Source: JBHHXG01 sp046756985 (lineage in GTDB: Bacteria > Pseudomonadota > Zetaproteobacteria > Mariprofundales > Mariprofundaceae). Taken from it: a DNA stretch of 35,115 bases. Every line of letters starts with the position of its first letter. The stretch's first letter is position 1. This document shows positions 16,800-24,848 of this stretch, piece by piece. The translations under genes were made by a program, and so were the position numbers. Under the pieces are notes generated by a model. It searched no databases. It saw nothing but the letters and a program-made list of their open reading frames with translations, and had not been told where the DNA came from. The stretch is from contig JBHHXG010000009.1 of assembly GCA_046756985.1 (NCBI GenBank), forward strand, positions 1 to 35,115, written 5' to 3'.

Positions 16800-17852
16800 T
16801 TAGCGCTTGGCCTGATTGCGAACCGAGTCCCCGATATTGATCGGGTTTGTGGATTTGGTGATCAAGGCAATGGATGCATCTTTTTGCGGCACCAGGATAA
16901 GTAGTTCGCCAATTTTTTCTTCAGGGAGACGCACGCTTCCGCCGGCAATGCTGTCGGGCACCAGTCTACCTGCGCGGTGAATTGACAATGCGGTGCCGGC
17001 CTGCATGCCATCACTTAAACCAAGATTAACGCCAATGATCTGGTTCTGGCCTGCTGCTGCGGCATCATTGCGGATATACATGACCTGACCGAGCATTTCC
17101 CCACCTGGATAAGAAGGCGTGATACGAGTATCAATATCTTTCGCCGGTTTCAGGCGGTCACCGCGGGAAATTTCCTCAAAGGCATTAAGCACCACACCGC
17201 GATGAATATCTCCAGACTTGGATGTGACTTCAATTTGTCCGAGATGGTTAACCAGCACACCCACAACCTTGCCTGTTTTGGGCTCGCGAACGGGATCGCC
17301 CGTGCGGAAGATATCGAAGACATCGCCTTCATCGGCAGGCACGTCAAGTTTCAGATACAAACGGTTGTTGGCCCCGTAATTGATGCGCTCATCTTCGGAA
17401 TCCAGAATATAACCGACGCCCTGGACGTCTCCCGGCTGGATAAAGTCCTGCCGTTTCAGAGCGGTCAGCAAGCGGCTGGGATCAATCTCTGCTTCAAGAC
17501 GCTCTGCGGGTTTGACGATAATCTGCGGTTGCGGCCGGACCTTGGTCAGGCCGCCTTTTTTCTGTTTTTTGATATCGAACCAGATTTCATTGCCGGGGTA
17601 AATCAGGTCGGGATTGGAGATATACAGGTTGCGCTCCCATATCCTGAGCCATTTCTCGGGATCCCTGAAAAAATAATTAGCTATATCCCAGAGCGTATCA
17701 CCTTTCTTGACGATATAGGGTTGGGGAAGATTGGGGCGCAAGTCGTTTTCGGAGACTGCCGATGGCATATCCAGCGTATCGGCATGGATCTGCACCGGCA
17801 TTGAAAACATGAATATTGCCAGAATGATAGCGGTAATATGTTGAAGTTTCAT
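16800..17852 (-). CDS. Exported LysM-domain protein
   Basis: A 350-residue protein with a signal peptide (hydrophobic 5-19, cleavage expected after HADT or IHA around residue 24). One LysM peptidoglycan-binding domain spans about residues 45-93 (YIVKKGDTLWDIANYFF through NPDLIYPGNEIWF). A long C-terminal part has no recognised catalytic motif. It is the gene commonly found upstream of dprA in proteobacteria and probably binds periplasmic murein. GGGAGG lies five bases before ATG 17852. Its TAA is formed by the target-site duplication of the adjacent MITE, yet the protein end looks native, because the duplicated bases restored the same codon. Confidence 0.9.
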   Translation of the reverse strand: MKLQHITAIILAIFMFSMPVQIHADTLDMPSAVSENDLRPNLPQPYIVKKGDTLWDIANYFFRDPEKWLRIWERNLYISNPDLIYPGNEIWFDIKKQKKGGLTKVRPQPQIIVKPAERLEAEIDPSRLLTALKRQDFIQPGDVQGVGYILDSEDERINYGANNRLYLKLDVPADEGDVFDIFRTGDPVREPKTGKVVGVLVNHLGQIEVTSKSGDIHRGVVLNAFEEISRGDRLKPAKDIDTRITPSYPGGEMLGQVMYIRNDAAAAGQNQIIGVNLGLSDGMQAGTALSIHRAGRLVPDSIAGGSVRLPEEKIGELLILVPQKDASIALITKSTNPINIGDSVRNQAKR

Positions 17853-17941
17853 GAGAGCCTCCCGAGCTAACCCTCGAATTTTTCAAAGAATGGCACATAT
17901 CAAGCAGTCGCGCAACCCGGAGGAAGCATGCAATCACCAGG

Positions 17942-18556
17942 CTATTTATCTTCCACCATACGCTCTTTTTTGTCTTGATGGATTGTTGGTTCTTCGTGCG
18001 CAAGCAGGCGGCGAATGTTGTTGCTGTGCCGGATGATCATGATGACGGCAAGTAACAGGGTAGTAATTATGCCGGCTGTAGATGCATCAAGCAGCCAGGC
18101 AAACAGAGGCATCGAAGCACCAGACAGGATGGAGGCGAGCGATACATAGCGGCCGACGGCAAGCACAAGCAGCCAGAACGCAAAGGCCGCAACGGCAATG
18201 AGCGGTTGCCATGGTAGTATGACACCGAACATGGTGGCGACGCCTTTGCCCCCCTGAAACTTGAGATAAATCGGGAAAATATGACCGAGAAAGGCAGCCA
18301 GCGCGACGCATGCAATGATCAGTTCGCTGCCTGAAAGCCCGATGGCAATCGCCACGGGAATGGCACCCTTGGCAACATCAGCGAACAATGTCAGTGCGCC
18401 GACAAGCCTGCCGCTGGTGCGCAAAACATTGGTGGCACCGATATTGCCGCTACCGAATTCCCTTGGGTCACGGTTGCCGAGCGTGCGTGATAACAGAAGT
18501 CCGAAAGGAATGGCGCCCAGAAGATATGCGGCGGCGGACGCCAGCAGGAGTTTCAA
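17942..18556 (-). CDS. plsY: Glycerol-3-phosphate acyltransferase PlsY
   Basis: An inner-membrane enzyme that acylates glycerol 3-phosphate from acyl-phosphate, the first step of phospholipid synthesis. The 204-residue protein has about five membrane segments and the three family motifs: SGNIGATNVLR (about 36-46), GHIFPIYLKFQGGKGVAT (about 91-108) and RHSNNIRRLL (about 176-185). The start is TTG 18556, two bases after the stop of the upstream Rossmann gene. A charged tail follows the last motif. The 89-base gap before the LysM gene shows no convincing promoter. Confidence 0.95.
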   Translation of the reverse strand: MKLLLASAAAYLLGAIPFGLLLSRTLGNRDPREFGSGNIGATNVLRTSGRLVGALTLFADVAKGAIPVAIAIGLSGSELIIACVALAAFLGHIFPIYLKFQGGKGVATMFGVILPWQPLIAVAAFAFWLLVLAVGRYVSLASILSGASMPLFAWLLDASTAGIITTLLLAVIMIIRHSNNIRRLLAHEEPTIHQDKKERMVEDK

Positions 18557-18558
18557 AA

Positions 18559-19509
18559 TCAGCCCTGTTTGCGGTAATAGCTACGGGAGGTATCGAGTTG
18601 CTGTTGCAAGCTCTCAGGCTGTGAAGCGCAGATATAGGTAGGCAAAATAGCCTCAATCGAGGCAGGGCTGCCGAATATGGCTGGATAGGCATTCCCCTGC
18701 ACCACGTTATCTTTGCCCAGCAGCACAAGCTGATCCGGTGTCAGGGGTGGCGTCGGCAGGAACTGCATAAATGCTGCCATAATTCTGGCAGCAAAATGTG
18801 GTACAGGAATGAGTAGACGTGTGCGGCCAAGTGTTTGCATCAGGATTTCCAGCAGCTCACGGAAGGTGAACACATCCGGGCCACCCAATTCAAAGGTTTG
18901 GCCTTTCACATGGCGATTGCCGATGGAGGCCACAAAGGCGCGGGCAACATCATTCACCCAGATAGGCTGGAAGCGGGTCTGCCCGGCGATGACGGGCAGT
19001 ACAGGTAGCATGGCGGTCATCTGCTTGAATTTATTAAAGAATGAGTCCCCCGCGCCATAGATGATTGAAGGACGGAATATGGTCCAGTTCAGTCCGGATT
19101 GACGGACCCGCTCTTCGGCCTTTCCCTTGGTGCTGGCATAGGCGCTGGCTGGCGTCTGCCCCGCGCCGAGAGCGCTCATATGCAGGTATTGCCGGACACC
19201 TGCGCGCTTGCAGGCCGCCACTACGTGCTCGGCCCCGCGTACGTGGGCCGCTGTAAAATTATAGCGACCCTTTTCAAACAGCAGACCAACTAGATTAATC
19301 ACGGTATCTGCACCCTGCATGGCTTCGTCAAGACCGCGTCCGTCCGTAATATCCACACGCGCAAGCCTTGCCCCGTCCACCTGCAGCTCACGGGATCGTT
19401 CCGGATGGCGGCAGGCAACGGTTACCTGGTAACCGTGATGAATGGCCTCATGCACAATGGCGCGGCCAACGAATCCGCTGCCACCGATAATGCATACACG
19501 CTTGGACAT
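18559..19509 (-). CDS. NAD(P)-binding atypical SDR, NDUFA9-like
   Basis: A 316-residue extended or atypical short-chain dehydrogenase. The nucleotide loop GGSGFVG is at residues 9-15, followed by DTVINLVGLL, MSALGA, a possible Tyr-Lys pair in SAYASTK and the FRPSIIYG segment. These match the complex I NDUFA9-like family of proteobacteria, whose members bind NADPH and often lack proven catalysis. The start is ATG 19509, with GGAGG correctly spaced. A longer ATG 19542 has no ribosome site. It heads the minus-strand run with plsY from a good promoter at 19546-19574. Confidence 0.85.
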   Translation of the reverse strand: MSKRVCIIGGSGFVGRAIVHEAIHHGYQVTVACRHPERSRELQVDGARLARVDITDGRGLDEAMQGADTVINLVGLLFEKGRYNFTAAHVRGAEHVVAACKRAGVRQYLHMSALGAGQTPASAYASTKGKAEERVRQSGLNWTIFRPSIIYGAGDSFFNKFKQMTAMLPVLPVIAGQTRFQPIWVNDVARAFVASIGNRHVKGQTFELGGPDVFTFRELLEILMQTLGRTRLLIPVPHFAARIMAAFMQFLPTPPLTPDQLVLLGKDNVVQGNAYPAIFGSPASIEAILPTYICASQPESLQQQLDTSRSYYRKQG

Positions 19510-19545
19510 GATTTCCTCCACTACCCTAAAACTGACTATCAACAG

Positions 19546-19574
19546 ATAATATGAATCAGATGTTTCCAGGTCAA
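19546..19574 (-). promoter_or_regulatory. Sigma-70 promoter for the NDUFA9-like gene and plsY
   Basis: On the minus strand TTGACC (19574-19569) and TATTAT (19551-19546) are separated by 17 bases. Each is five of six to consensus. Transcription would start near 19539, about 30 bases before ATG 19509. Confidence 0.68.
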
Positions 19575-19626
19575 TCCGGCGGCATGGAATCCGTCCGCAG
19601 AAAAAGTGACAGCCGGGCTTGCAGCG

Positions 19627-19662
19627 TGCTGTACAGCAGCTAAGCTAGCAACTAAATATAAT
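19627..19662 (+). promoter_or_regulatory. Candidate promoter with overlapping palindromic operator
   Basis: A consensus -10 TATAAT at 19657-19662 lies about 27 bases before ATG 19690, allowing for the start point. No good -35 is present at 17 bases. Instead a perfect 12-bp palindrome, TGCTGTACAGCA (19627-19638), covers that position, as expected for a site bound by a dimeric regulator. Whether it activates or represses cannot be read from the sequence. Confidence 0.45.
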
Positions 19663-19689
19663 CACGAACCCTGTCGGGATGGAGGTATT

Positions 19690-20706
19690 ATGGCTTTACG
19701 GTATTACAATCAGGATCAGATCATTGCTGCGGCCCGCAGCTCGCTCAGACCCCGGATGCTTATTACAATGGCGGCTACGATTCTCGGTTTCGTCGTTGTT
19801 TATGGCTTGTTCAGCATTGATGTCGAAACGAAAGGTTTCGCTTCCATTCTGCTGCGCTTTGTCGGTGGCGTTGGCAGCCTGCTATGGGCACTTTTTGGCC
19901 TTACCGCGCTGGCGCACCAGGTTCACTGTTCGGTCAAGGGAGAGGATATACCCAATCCGATACAGGCAGCGTGTTTTGCATGGGGACGGGCGAAATCGCT
20001 GATGCTTTTGCCGGCATGGGGTGCCGGCCTGTTGCTGGCTCTGATAGTGGCTGAAATGCTGGTATTGGCGTTGGCCAATATTCCCGGGTTGGGTCTGATC
20101 TGGCTGGCGCTTCTCGGCGTACCCCTGCTGCTGCTGAATACAGTGGTTGCTGTAGCGCTGGTGCTGGCGTTGTTCAACATTGCGGCGCGGGTAGCCATAT
20201 CCGATGCCGATACCAATGCATTAAAAGATGTGCTGTGGAGGCTATTGCGCCAGCGATTGCCGGAACTGCTGATTTATAATCTCGGGGGTGTGCTGGCTAC
20301 CTGCCTTGTCGCTGCCGTGGTGCTTTCGCCGTTGTGGCTTGGTGCGCAGATCACATTGGGACTGGTTGGTTATGCCGCAGGCGATGCCGCCCAGGCGGTT
20401 CAGGACGCTGCCGGCTTCTGGGGTGGAATTGCACATCTTGTCGGGCTGATCATGCTGGGCGCGCTGCTGGCGGCCATTGCCAGCGTGCCGGGCATTGTGA
20501 TTACGCATATGACGCTGTCGGTGCAAATGGAACTGGATGCGTCTGAACAGAAAGCAGCGAAAAAACCAGCCAGACGCCGCCGGGCACCGTCTGCTTCAAC
20601 AGCGGCCAAAAAGACAGCTGCAGCTAAAAAGACGACACGACGTTCAACTGCTGCCAAGGCTAAAAAACCCACGGAGGAAGCACCGGACACGTCTGCCTCC
20701 GAATAA
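19690..20706 (+). CDS. Polytopic membrane protein with Lys/Ala-rich histone-H1-like tail
   Basis: I do not recognise the family. The 338-residue protein has about six hydrophobic segments (roughly 22-42, 53-76, 104-130, 135-165, 195-225 and 248-275). These are followed by a 51-residue tail (288-338) made largely of Lys, Ala, Arg and Thr, with repeated AAKK, RRRR and AKAKK groups ending in an acidic stretch. Such tails resemble bacterial histone-H1-like and PhaF-type DNA- or polyanion-binding tails. The start ATG 19690 has GGAGG four bases upstream. An upstream frame from 19606 has no ribosome site. The acyl-CoA ligase gene begins five bases after its stop, so the two are likely one operon. 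Confidence 0.75.
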   Translation: MALRYYNQDQIIAAARSSLRPRMLITMAATILGFVVVYGLFSIDVETKGFASILLRFVGGVGSLLWALFGLTALAHQVHCSVKGEDIPNPIQAACFAWGRAKSLMLLPAWGAGLLLALIVAEMLVLALANIPGLGLIWLALLGVPLLLLNTVVAVALVLALFNIAARVAISDADTNALKDVLWRLLRQRLPELLIYNLGGVLATCLVAAVVLSPLWLGAQITLGLVGYAAGDAAQAVQDAAGFWGGIAHLVGLIMLGALLAAIASVPGIVITHMTLSVQMELDASEQKAAKKPARRRRAPSASTAAKKTAAAKKTTRRSTAAKAKKPTEEAPDTSASE

Positions 20707-20711
20707 ACACC

Positions 20712-22490
20712 ATGTCAGCAGCCCTCTCGGGTATTTCATCCGCCCAGCATTTGCCTGATGCTCTGTTTCGAACGTCGGAGCGTTATCCTTCACGCCCGGC
20801 TCAATGGCATCGCCAGGATGGGGAATATTTGCCAGTCACTTACAGCCAGCTGGCGTCTCGCATACGGCATGTTGCCTCCGGCCTGATGCGCTCGGGGATT
20901 AAAATGGGTGATCGGGTCGCTATTCTGATGGAAAACCGGCCGGGCTGGGCAGTGGCGGATTATGCTATCCTGTCCACAGGAGCGGTGACAGTGCCCCTGT
21001 ACTGTTCCTATCGTCCGCAGGACGTGGCCTATGTGCTGAAAGATGCCGGCGTGGCGGCAGTGTTTGTATCAGGCGGGCAACTGCTGCAGAACCTGTTAAA
21101 GGCGGTGACAGACTGTCCTGATATTCAGGCAGTTTACGCACTGGAACAGTCTTCCGAGGAAATGGTGCATCATGTCACGGAACTGGAAGTCTGTGATGTT
21201 GATGTGCCGGCGCTGGAGGCGCGTCTGGCCAGCCTGGATCGTGATCAGCTTGCCACACTGGTTTATACGTCAGGCACAACGGCCAATCCCAAAGGCGTCA
21301 TGCTCAGCCACGGCAATATTCTTGCCAATCTTGAAGCGATTCCGAATATCATCGAACTGACAGCGGAAGACAAACTGCTGTCTTTTTTGCCGCTGGCGCA
21401 TGCACTGGAGCGCATGGCCGGGCATTTCCTGCCCTATTCATTTGGTCTTTCCGTAGCCTTTGCCGAACGGCCGGACACTGTGGCAAAAAACCTTACCGAA
21501 ACCCACCCAACCATCATGATTGCTGTTCCGCGGATGCTGGAAGTTGTCCGTAGTCGCATTCTCGGGCAGGTCGCCAAACAGTCAGGCCTGAAACAGAAAC
21601 TGTTCCACCATTTTCTGTCTCTTGCCGGCAAGGCGGCCAGGCAAGACGTTTCAAGCCTTGATGCCTTGATACTGAAGCTGCTGGATCGCATGGTCGGTGC
21701 AAAAATCCGCGAACGCTTCGGTGGACGTATCAGGCTGATGGTTTCCGGCGGAGCGCCGTTATCGGCCGAGGTGGCCGAGTTCTTTGAGGCGATCGGCATA
21801 CCGGTTTTGGAAGGCTATGGCCTGACCGAGTCATCACCACTGATCAGCGCAAATCCTGTTGACGACCGGCGTATCGGCTCTGTTGGCAAGCCGGTGACCG
21901 GTGTGCGTGTAAAAATTGCCGGGGATGGTGAAATCCTGGCGCGTGGTGCCAATATCATGCAGGGCTACTGGCACCTGGATGGGGAGACAAAAGAGGCGGT
22001 GGATGATGATGGCTGGCTGCATAGCGGTGATATTGGCCTGCTGGATGATGATGGCTATCTGTATATTACCGGTCGCAAGAAAGAGCTGATTGTCAATTCC
22101 GGTGGTGAGAATATTGCGCCGGCGCGTATCGAGACGCTGCTCGATGGCGATGAAGAGATCGAACAGGCTGTGATTTATGGCGACCAGAAGCCATACCTGG
22201 TGGCCCTAATCATCCCGAACGAAGAGGCATGCATGGCATGGGCGAAGGAAGAAGGCTTACCGGAAACAGACTGGGAGAGCCTGTGTGCTTCGGATATCTT
22301 CCGAAAGGTATTGCAGACGAAGATCAGTCAAATCCTTAAACCGTTAAACCCGTACGAGCAGGTGCGTCGTATTCACATCCTGACAAAGCCGTTTACCATT
22401 GAGGATGGGCTTGTGACGCCAACCATGAAGATCAAGCGCCACAAGGTATATGAGCGCTATGCTGAGACTCTGGAACAGTTGTATAATTAG
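20712..22490 (+). CDS. Long-chain acyl-CoA synthetase (AMP-forming)
   Basis: A 592-residue ANL-superfamily adenylate-forming ligase that activates fatty acids to acyl-CoA through an acyl-AMP intermediate. Motifs in order are the ATP loop YTSGTTANPKG (from Tyr185), GYGLTESSP, the hinge region YLYITGRKKELIVNSGGENI and a C-terminal lysine in PTMKIKRHKV. It resembles FadD/FadD15-type long-chain synthetases. The exact chain length is not visible. Shine-Dalgarno evidence before ATG 20712 is weak, fitting translation coupled to the membrane protein upstream. Confidence 0.92.
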   Translation: MSAALSGISSAQHLPDALFRTSERYPSRPAQWHRQDGEYLPVTYSQLASRIRHVASGLMRSGIKMGDRVAILMENRPGWAVADYAILSTGAVTVPLYCSYRPQDVAYVLKDAGVAAVFVSGGQLLQNLLKAVTDCPDIQAVYALEQSSEEMVHHVTELEVCDVDVPALEARLASLDRDQLATLVYTSGTTANPKGVMLSHGNILANLEAIPNIIELTAEDKLLSFLPLAHALERMAGHFLPYSFGLSVAFAERPDTVAKNLTETHPTIMIAVPRMLEVVRSRILGQVAKQSGLKQKLFHHFLSLAGKAARQDVSSLDALILKLLDRMVGAKIRERFGGRIRLMVSGGAPLSAEVAEFFEAIGIPVLEGYGLTESSPLISANPVDDRRIGSVGKPVTGVRVKIAGDGEILARGANIMQGYWHLDGETKEAVDDDGWLHSGDIGLLDDDGYLYITGRKKELIVNSGGENIAPARIETLLDGDEEIEQAVIYGDQKPYLVALIIPNEEACMAWAKEEGLPETDWESLCASDIFRKVLQTKISQILKPLNPYEQVRRIHILTKPFTIEDGLVTPTMKIKRHKVYERYAETLEQLYN

Positions 22491-22570
22491 TCGGTGAATC
22501 GCGTCTCTGGCGCGCGCCGGTGGTAACGCTAGATTGTGGGCTTCATTCTATGTATTTAGCGGAGACCGCC

Positions 22571-23782
22571 ATGCGAGCCTTGCCATCCATATCCAAAATC
22601 ACATCAGCACAGTTGATTCTTGTTGCTGCAATCTGTTTTTACGCCTGTTCTGCTATCGCTGCTCCGGCGACCATGCCCTATAAGGGGCAGTTGCCGGATA
22701 AGGAAGGCGTACCTGTCAGCGGAACGGTGGACCTTACATTCTCGTTGTTTCAGGACGTGCAGGGAGGATTGCCTGTGTGGACGGAAATCCATCTGGGTGT
22801 GCCTGTAAAAAAGGGCCGCTTCAAGGTGATGCTTGGCAAGAATAATCCATTAAACCGGCTATCCTCTGACCGGACTTACTTTGTCGGCGTTCAGCAGGGG
22901 CTTGACCCTTCGGCTCCCGAGCTTGGCGCTCGAAAACTATTGATAGCGGCGAAACCTCAGCCGCAGCCAAAGGCAATGCGTTCCGCGACCCCTGCGCCCA
23001 CCATTGCCCCTGCTGTATCTGTGCCAGCCGCAGCACCGGCATCGGCCGTTGCTGTATCTCCGACGGTGAGTGTTGCTGCATCATCTGCCGGTGCGGTAGC
23101 AGCAGTTGAAAGAAGGCTCAAAAAACACATGGCCAATGTGGAGGCTCATCATCGTCAGGGGCCGGGATCGGGATTGAATGCCGACCTGCTCGATGGCAAG
23201 GACTCGACTGCTTTCGCCGATGTTACCGCAATTGAGTCACATACGTTGGACAAGAAAAATCCACATGCCGTCACTGCCGTGCAGACCGGGGCCTATACGC
23301 GCGCCGAGGTGGATGCGCTGATTGCTGGACTGACAAAACAGATTGCCGAACTGCAGGCCAAGTTAAAGCATGTATCCGTCAAGGGAACGGAAATGCACAT
23401 CACCGGCGCCAATCTGCATGTCGAAAGCGGCTCGGGATCAACCGAGGGAGAAACAAATGGTCTCGGCAACGTCATTATCGGCTATAATGAAACGCGGGGC
23501 AGTGGCGACAAACACACCGGCTCGCATAATCTTGTGATCGGCGGCAAGCACAATTTCAGCAGCTACGGGGGCATTGTCGCCGGCTATGAAAACGACATTG
23601 CAGGTCCCTATGCCAGCATCAGCGGCGGCACAAGGAATCAGGCGCTTGGAGAATTCACATCCATCACCGGCGGCAGGGAGAATGTTGCACAGGGTGCGAA
23701 TTCCGCAATCAGCGGCGGCATCAAGCTCAAAACCTTTGGCGAGGACGACTGGGCGGCCGGCGGCCTGTTCCAGACGCAGTAG
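22571..23782 (+). CDS. Exported adhesin / tail-fibre-like protein with YadA-head-type repeats
   Basis: A 403-residue exported mosaic. It has a signal peptide (1-30, ending SAIAAPA), a beta-rich domain (about 36-125) and a Pro/Ala/Val-rich linker (128-178). Next come phage tail-fibre-like motifs LNADLLDGKDS (202-212) and HTLDKKNPHAVT (224-235), then a short heptad-like helix (247-268). The C-terminal region (about 298-383) has repeats of the form SISGGxxNxAxGxxxSITGG, like the beta-roll heads of trimeric autotransporters. No membrane anchor domain follows, so it is not a complete autotransporter. The start ATG 22571 has GGAG six bases upstream, and a longer frame from 22520 lacks one. A surface-binding role is inference. 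Confidence 0.68.
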   Translation: MRALPSISKITSAQLILVAAICFYACSAIAAPATMPYKGQLPDKEGVPVSGTVDLTFSLFQDVQGGLPVWTEIHLGVPVKKGRFKVMLGKNNPLNRLSSDRTYFVGVQQGLDPSAPELGARKLLIAAKPQPQPKAMRSATPAPTIAPAVSVPAAAPASAVAVSPTVSVAASSAGAVAAVERRLKKHMANVEAHHRQGPGSGLNADLLDGKDSTAFADVTAIESHTLDKKNPHAVTAVQTGAYTRAEVDALIAGLTKQIAELQAKLKHVSVKGTEMHITGANLHVESGSGSTEGETNGLGNVIIGYNETRGSGDKHTGSHNLVIGGKHNFSSYGGIVAGYENDIAGPYASISGGTRNQALGEFTSITGGRENVAQGANSAISGGIKLKTFGEDDWAAGGLFQTQ

Positions 23783-23812
23783 TCGCGGGCATTAGATGTG
23801 ATGTAGGGGAAG

Positions 23813-24151
23813 ATGTCTCGAGCAAGGGCCAACCACCATCACGTCTATGTCATCGAGCTGGATGAAGCGGTGCTGAAGGACAGGAAGTTTCTTTCCGCCA
23901 ATCCGCATTATAAGGACTGTCTTGGTGCGATTCCTCTATATGTCGGCATGACCGGACTTGATCCCGAGCAGCGATTTGAGAACCACAGGAACGGCTACAA
24001 GTCCTGCAAATATGTAAAGAAATACGGCCTGCGCCTGATTCCGGAGATGTATGAATCCTATAACCCGATGAGTTATGAAGATGCCGTCAGAATGGAGCAA
24101 AATCTGGCGGAGAAATTAAGATGCGAGGGCTATGTTGTGTGGCAGAAATAG
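23813..24151 (+). CDS. Small GIY-YIG-like protein
   Basis: A 112-residue protein that looks like a stand-alone GIY-YIG nuclease-fold domain. The first strand VYVIEL replaces GIY, and PLYVGMT (about 41-47) replaces YIG. These are followed by the expected arginine in EQRFENH (Arg54) and a glutamate on a late helix (RMEQN, Glu95). A small run of histidines precedes the fold. AGGGGAAG lies directly before ATG 23813. It is 30 bases downstream of the exported adhesin-like gene and may share its transcript. Nuclease activity is inferred from the fold. The substrate is unknown. Confidence 0.7.
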   Translation: MSRARANHHHVYVIELDEAVLKDRKFLSANPHYKDCLGAIPLYVGMTGLDPEQRFENHRNGYKSCKYVKKYGLRLIPEMYESYNPMSYEDAVRMEQNLAEKLRCEGYVVWQK

Positions 24152-24264
24152 GCTGCAGTTCAGCTTGTGAGTGCCCGATTCCGGCCGGAAACAGTCATTT
24201 GACCGGTCATAATCATACACCATGTCATCGAGTCGATTTAACGTGAGATTGCCGCCAATTACCA

Positions 24265-24750
24265 TCAATCCCGGAAGTTGGTGAATTTCAGCGGCCGGTC
24301 GGTATCCATACTCTTGATTAAAGCCATCACGGCCTGCAAGTCGTCGCGTTTCTTGCCGGTGACACGCACCTGATCGCCCTGAATGGCGGCCTGCACTTTC
24401 ATCTTTTCCTGCTTGATGGCCTTGACGATTCTTTTGGCCAACTCCTGACTGATGCCCTGCTTGATGGTGATAAGCTGGCGCTTGGTACTGCCGCTGGCAT
24501 CTTCCACCTCACCATAATCGAGGCATTTCGGGTCAAGATTGCGGCGTACCAGCTTGCCGCGCAGGATTTCGGCGATGGTGTTCAGTTTGTAGTCATCATC
24601 GCCAATGATGGTGATCGCATCGTCTCCCAGTTCAATGCTGGATTTGCTGCCCTTGAAGTCATAACGGGTCGTGATTTCCTTGTGCGTCTGGTTCACGGCG
24701 TTGTCCATTTCCTGCATATCGGTTTCGCAAACGGCATCAAAACTCGGCAT
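24265..24750 (-). CDS. yajQ: YajQ-family nucleotide-binding protein
   Basis: A 161-residue protein of the YajQ/UPF0234 family with two ferredoxin-like halves. Members bind nucleotides, and the Xanthomonas homologue is reported to bind cyclic di-GMP. Family landmarks visible are MPSFDAVCETDMQE at the start, RYDFKGSKSSIEL, and the end PLKFTNFRD. Two adjacent ATGs occur. I choose 24750, because the GGGAGG site is then five bases away, whereas 24753 would be too close. It is convergent with the GIY-YIG gene and divergent from the M23 peptidase gene. Confidence 0.94.
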   Translation of the reverse strand: MPSFDAVCETDMQEMDNAVNQTHKEITTRYDFKGSKSSIELGDDAITIIGDDDYKLNTIAEILRGKLVRRNLDPKCLDYGEVEDASGSTKRQLITIKQGISQELAKRIVKAIKQEKMKVQAAIQGDQVRVTGKKRDDLQAVMALIKSMDTDRPLKFTNFRD

Positions 24751-24800
24751 CATGGCCTCCCCATGTGTGTAAAATCGTCAAAATCTTGCCGCTTTAGCCT

Positions 24801-24829
24801 TTGACAAGCAAACGCCTTGCCTTAAACAT
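24801..24829 (+). promoter_or_regulatory. Candidate promoter for the M23-kds-lpt run
   Basis: A perfect -35 box TTGACA (24801-24806) is followed after 16-17 bases by a poor -10 (TAAACA/AAACAT, 24823-24829). It lies about 20 bases before the strong ribosome site of the M23 gene. The reverse strand of the same hexamer reads TTGTCA, so it could also serve divergent yajQ. Confidence 0.4.
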
Positions 24830-24848
24830 GCGTACAAAGGAGGAGCGT

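Noticed and set aside
19627..19638. LexA (SOS) box
   Set aside because: It contains CTGT and ACAG but with no spacer, whereas LexA sites need about eight bases between them.
19606..19689. Upstream start for the membrane protein
   Set aside because: The frame passes through the TATAAT box and palindrome; ATG 19690 has a well-spaced GGAGG.
22509..22518. GGCGCGCGCC palindrome as terminator of the acyl-CoA ligase gene
   Set aside because: No loop and no T-run follow; it may be chance in GC-rich DNA.
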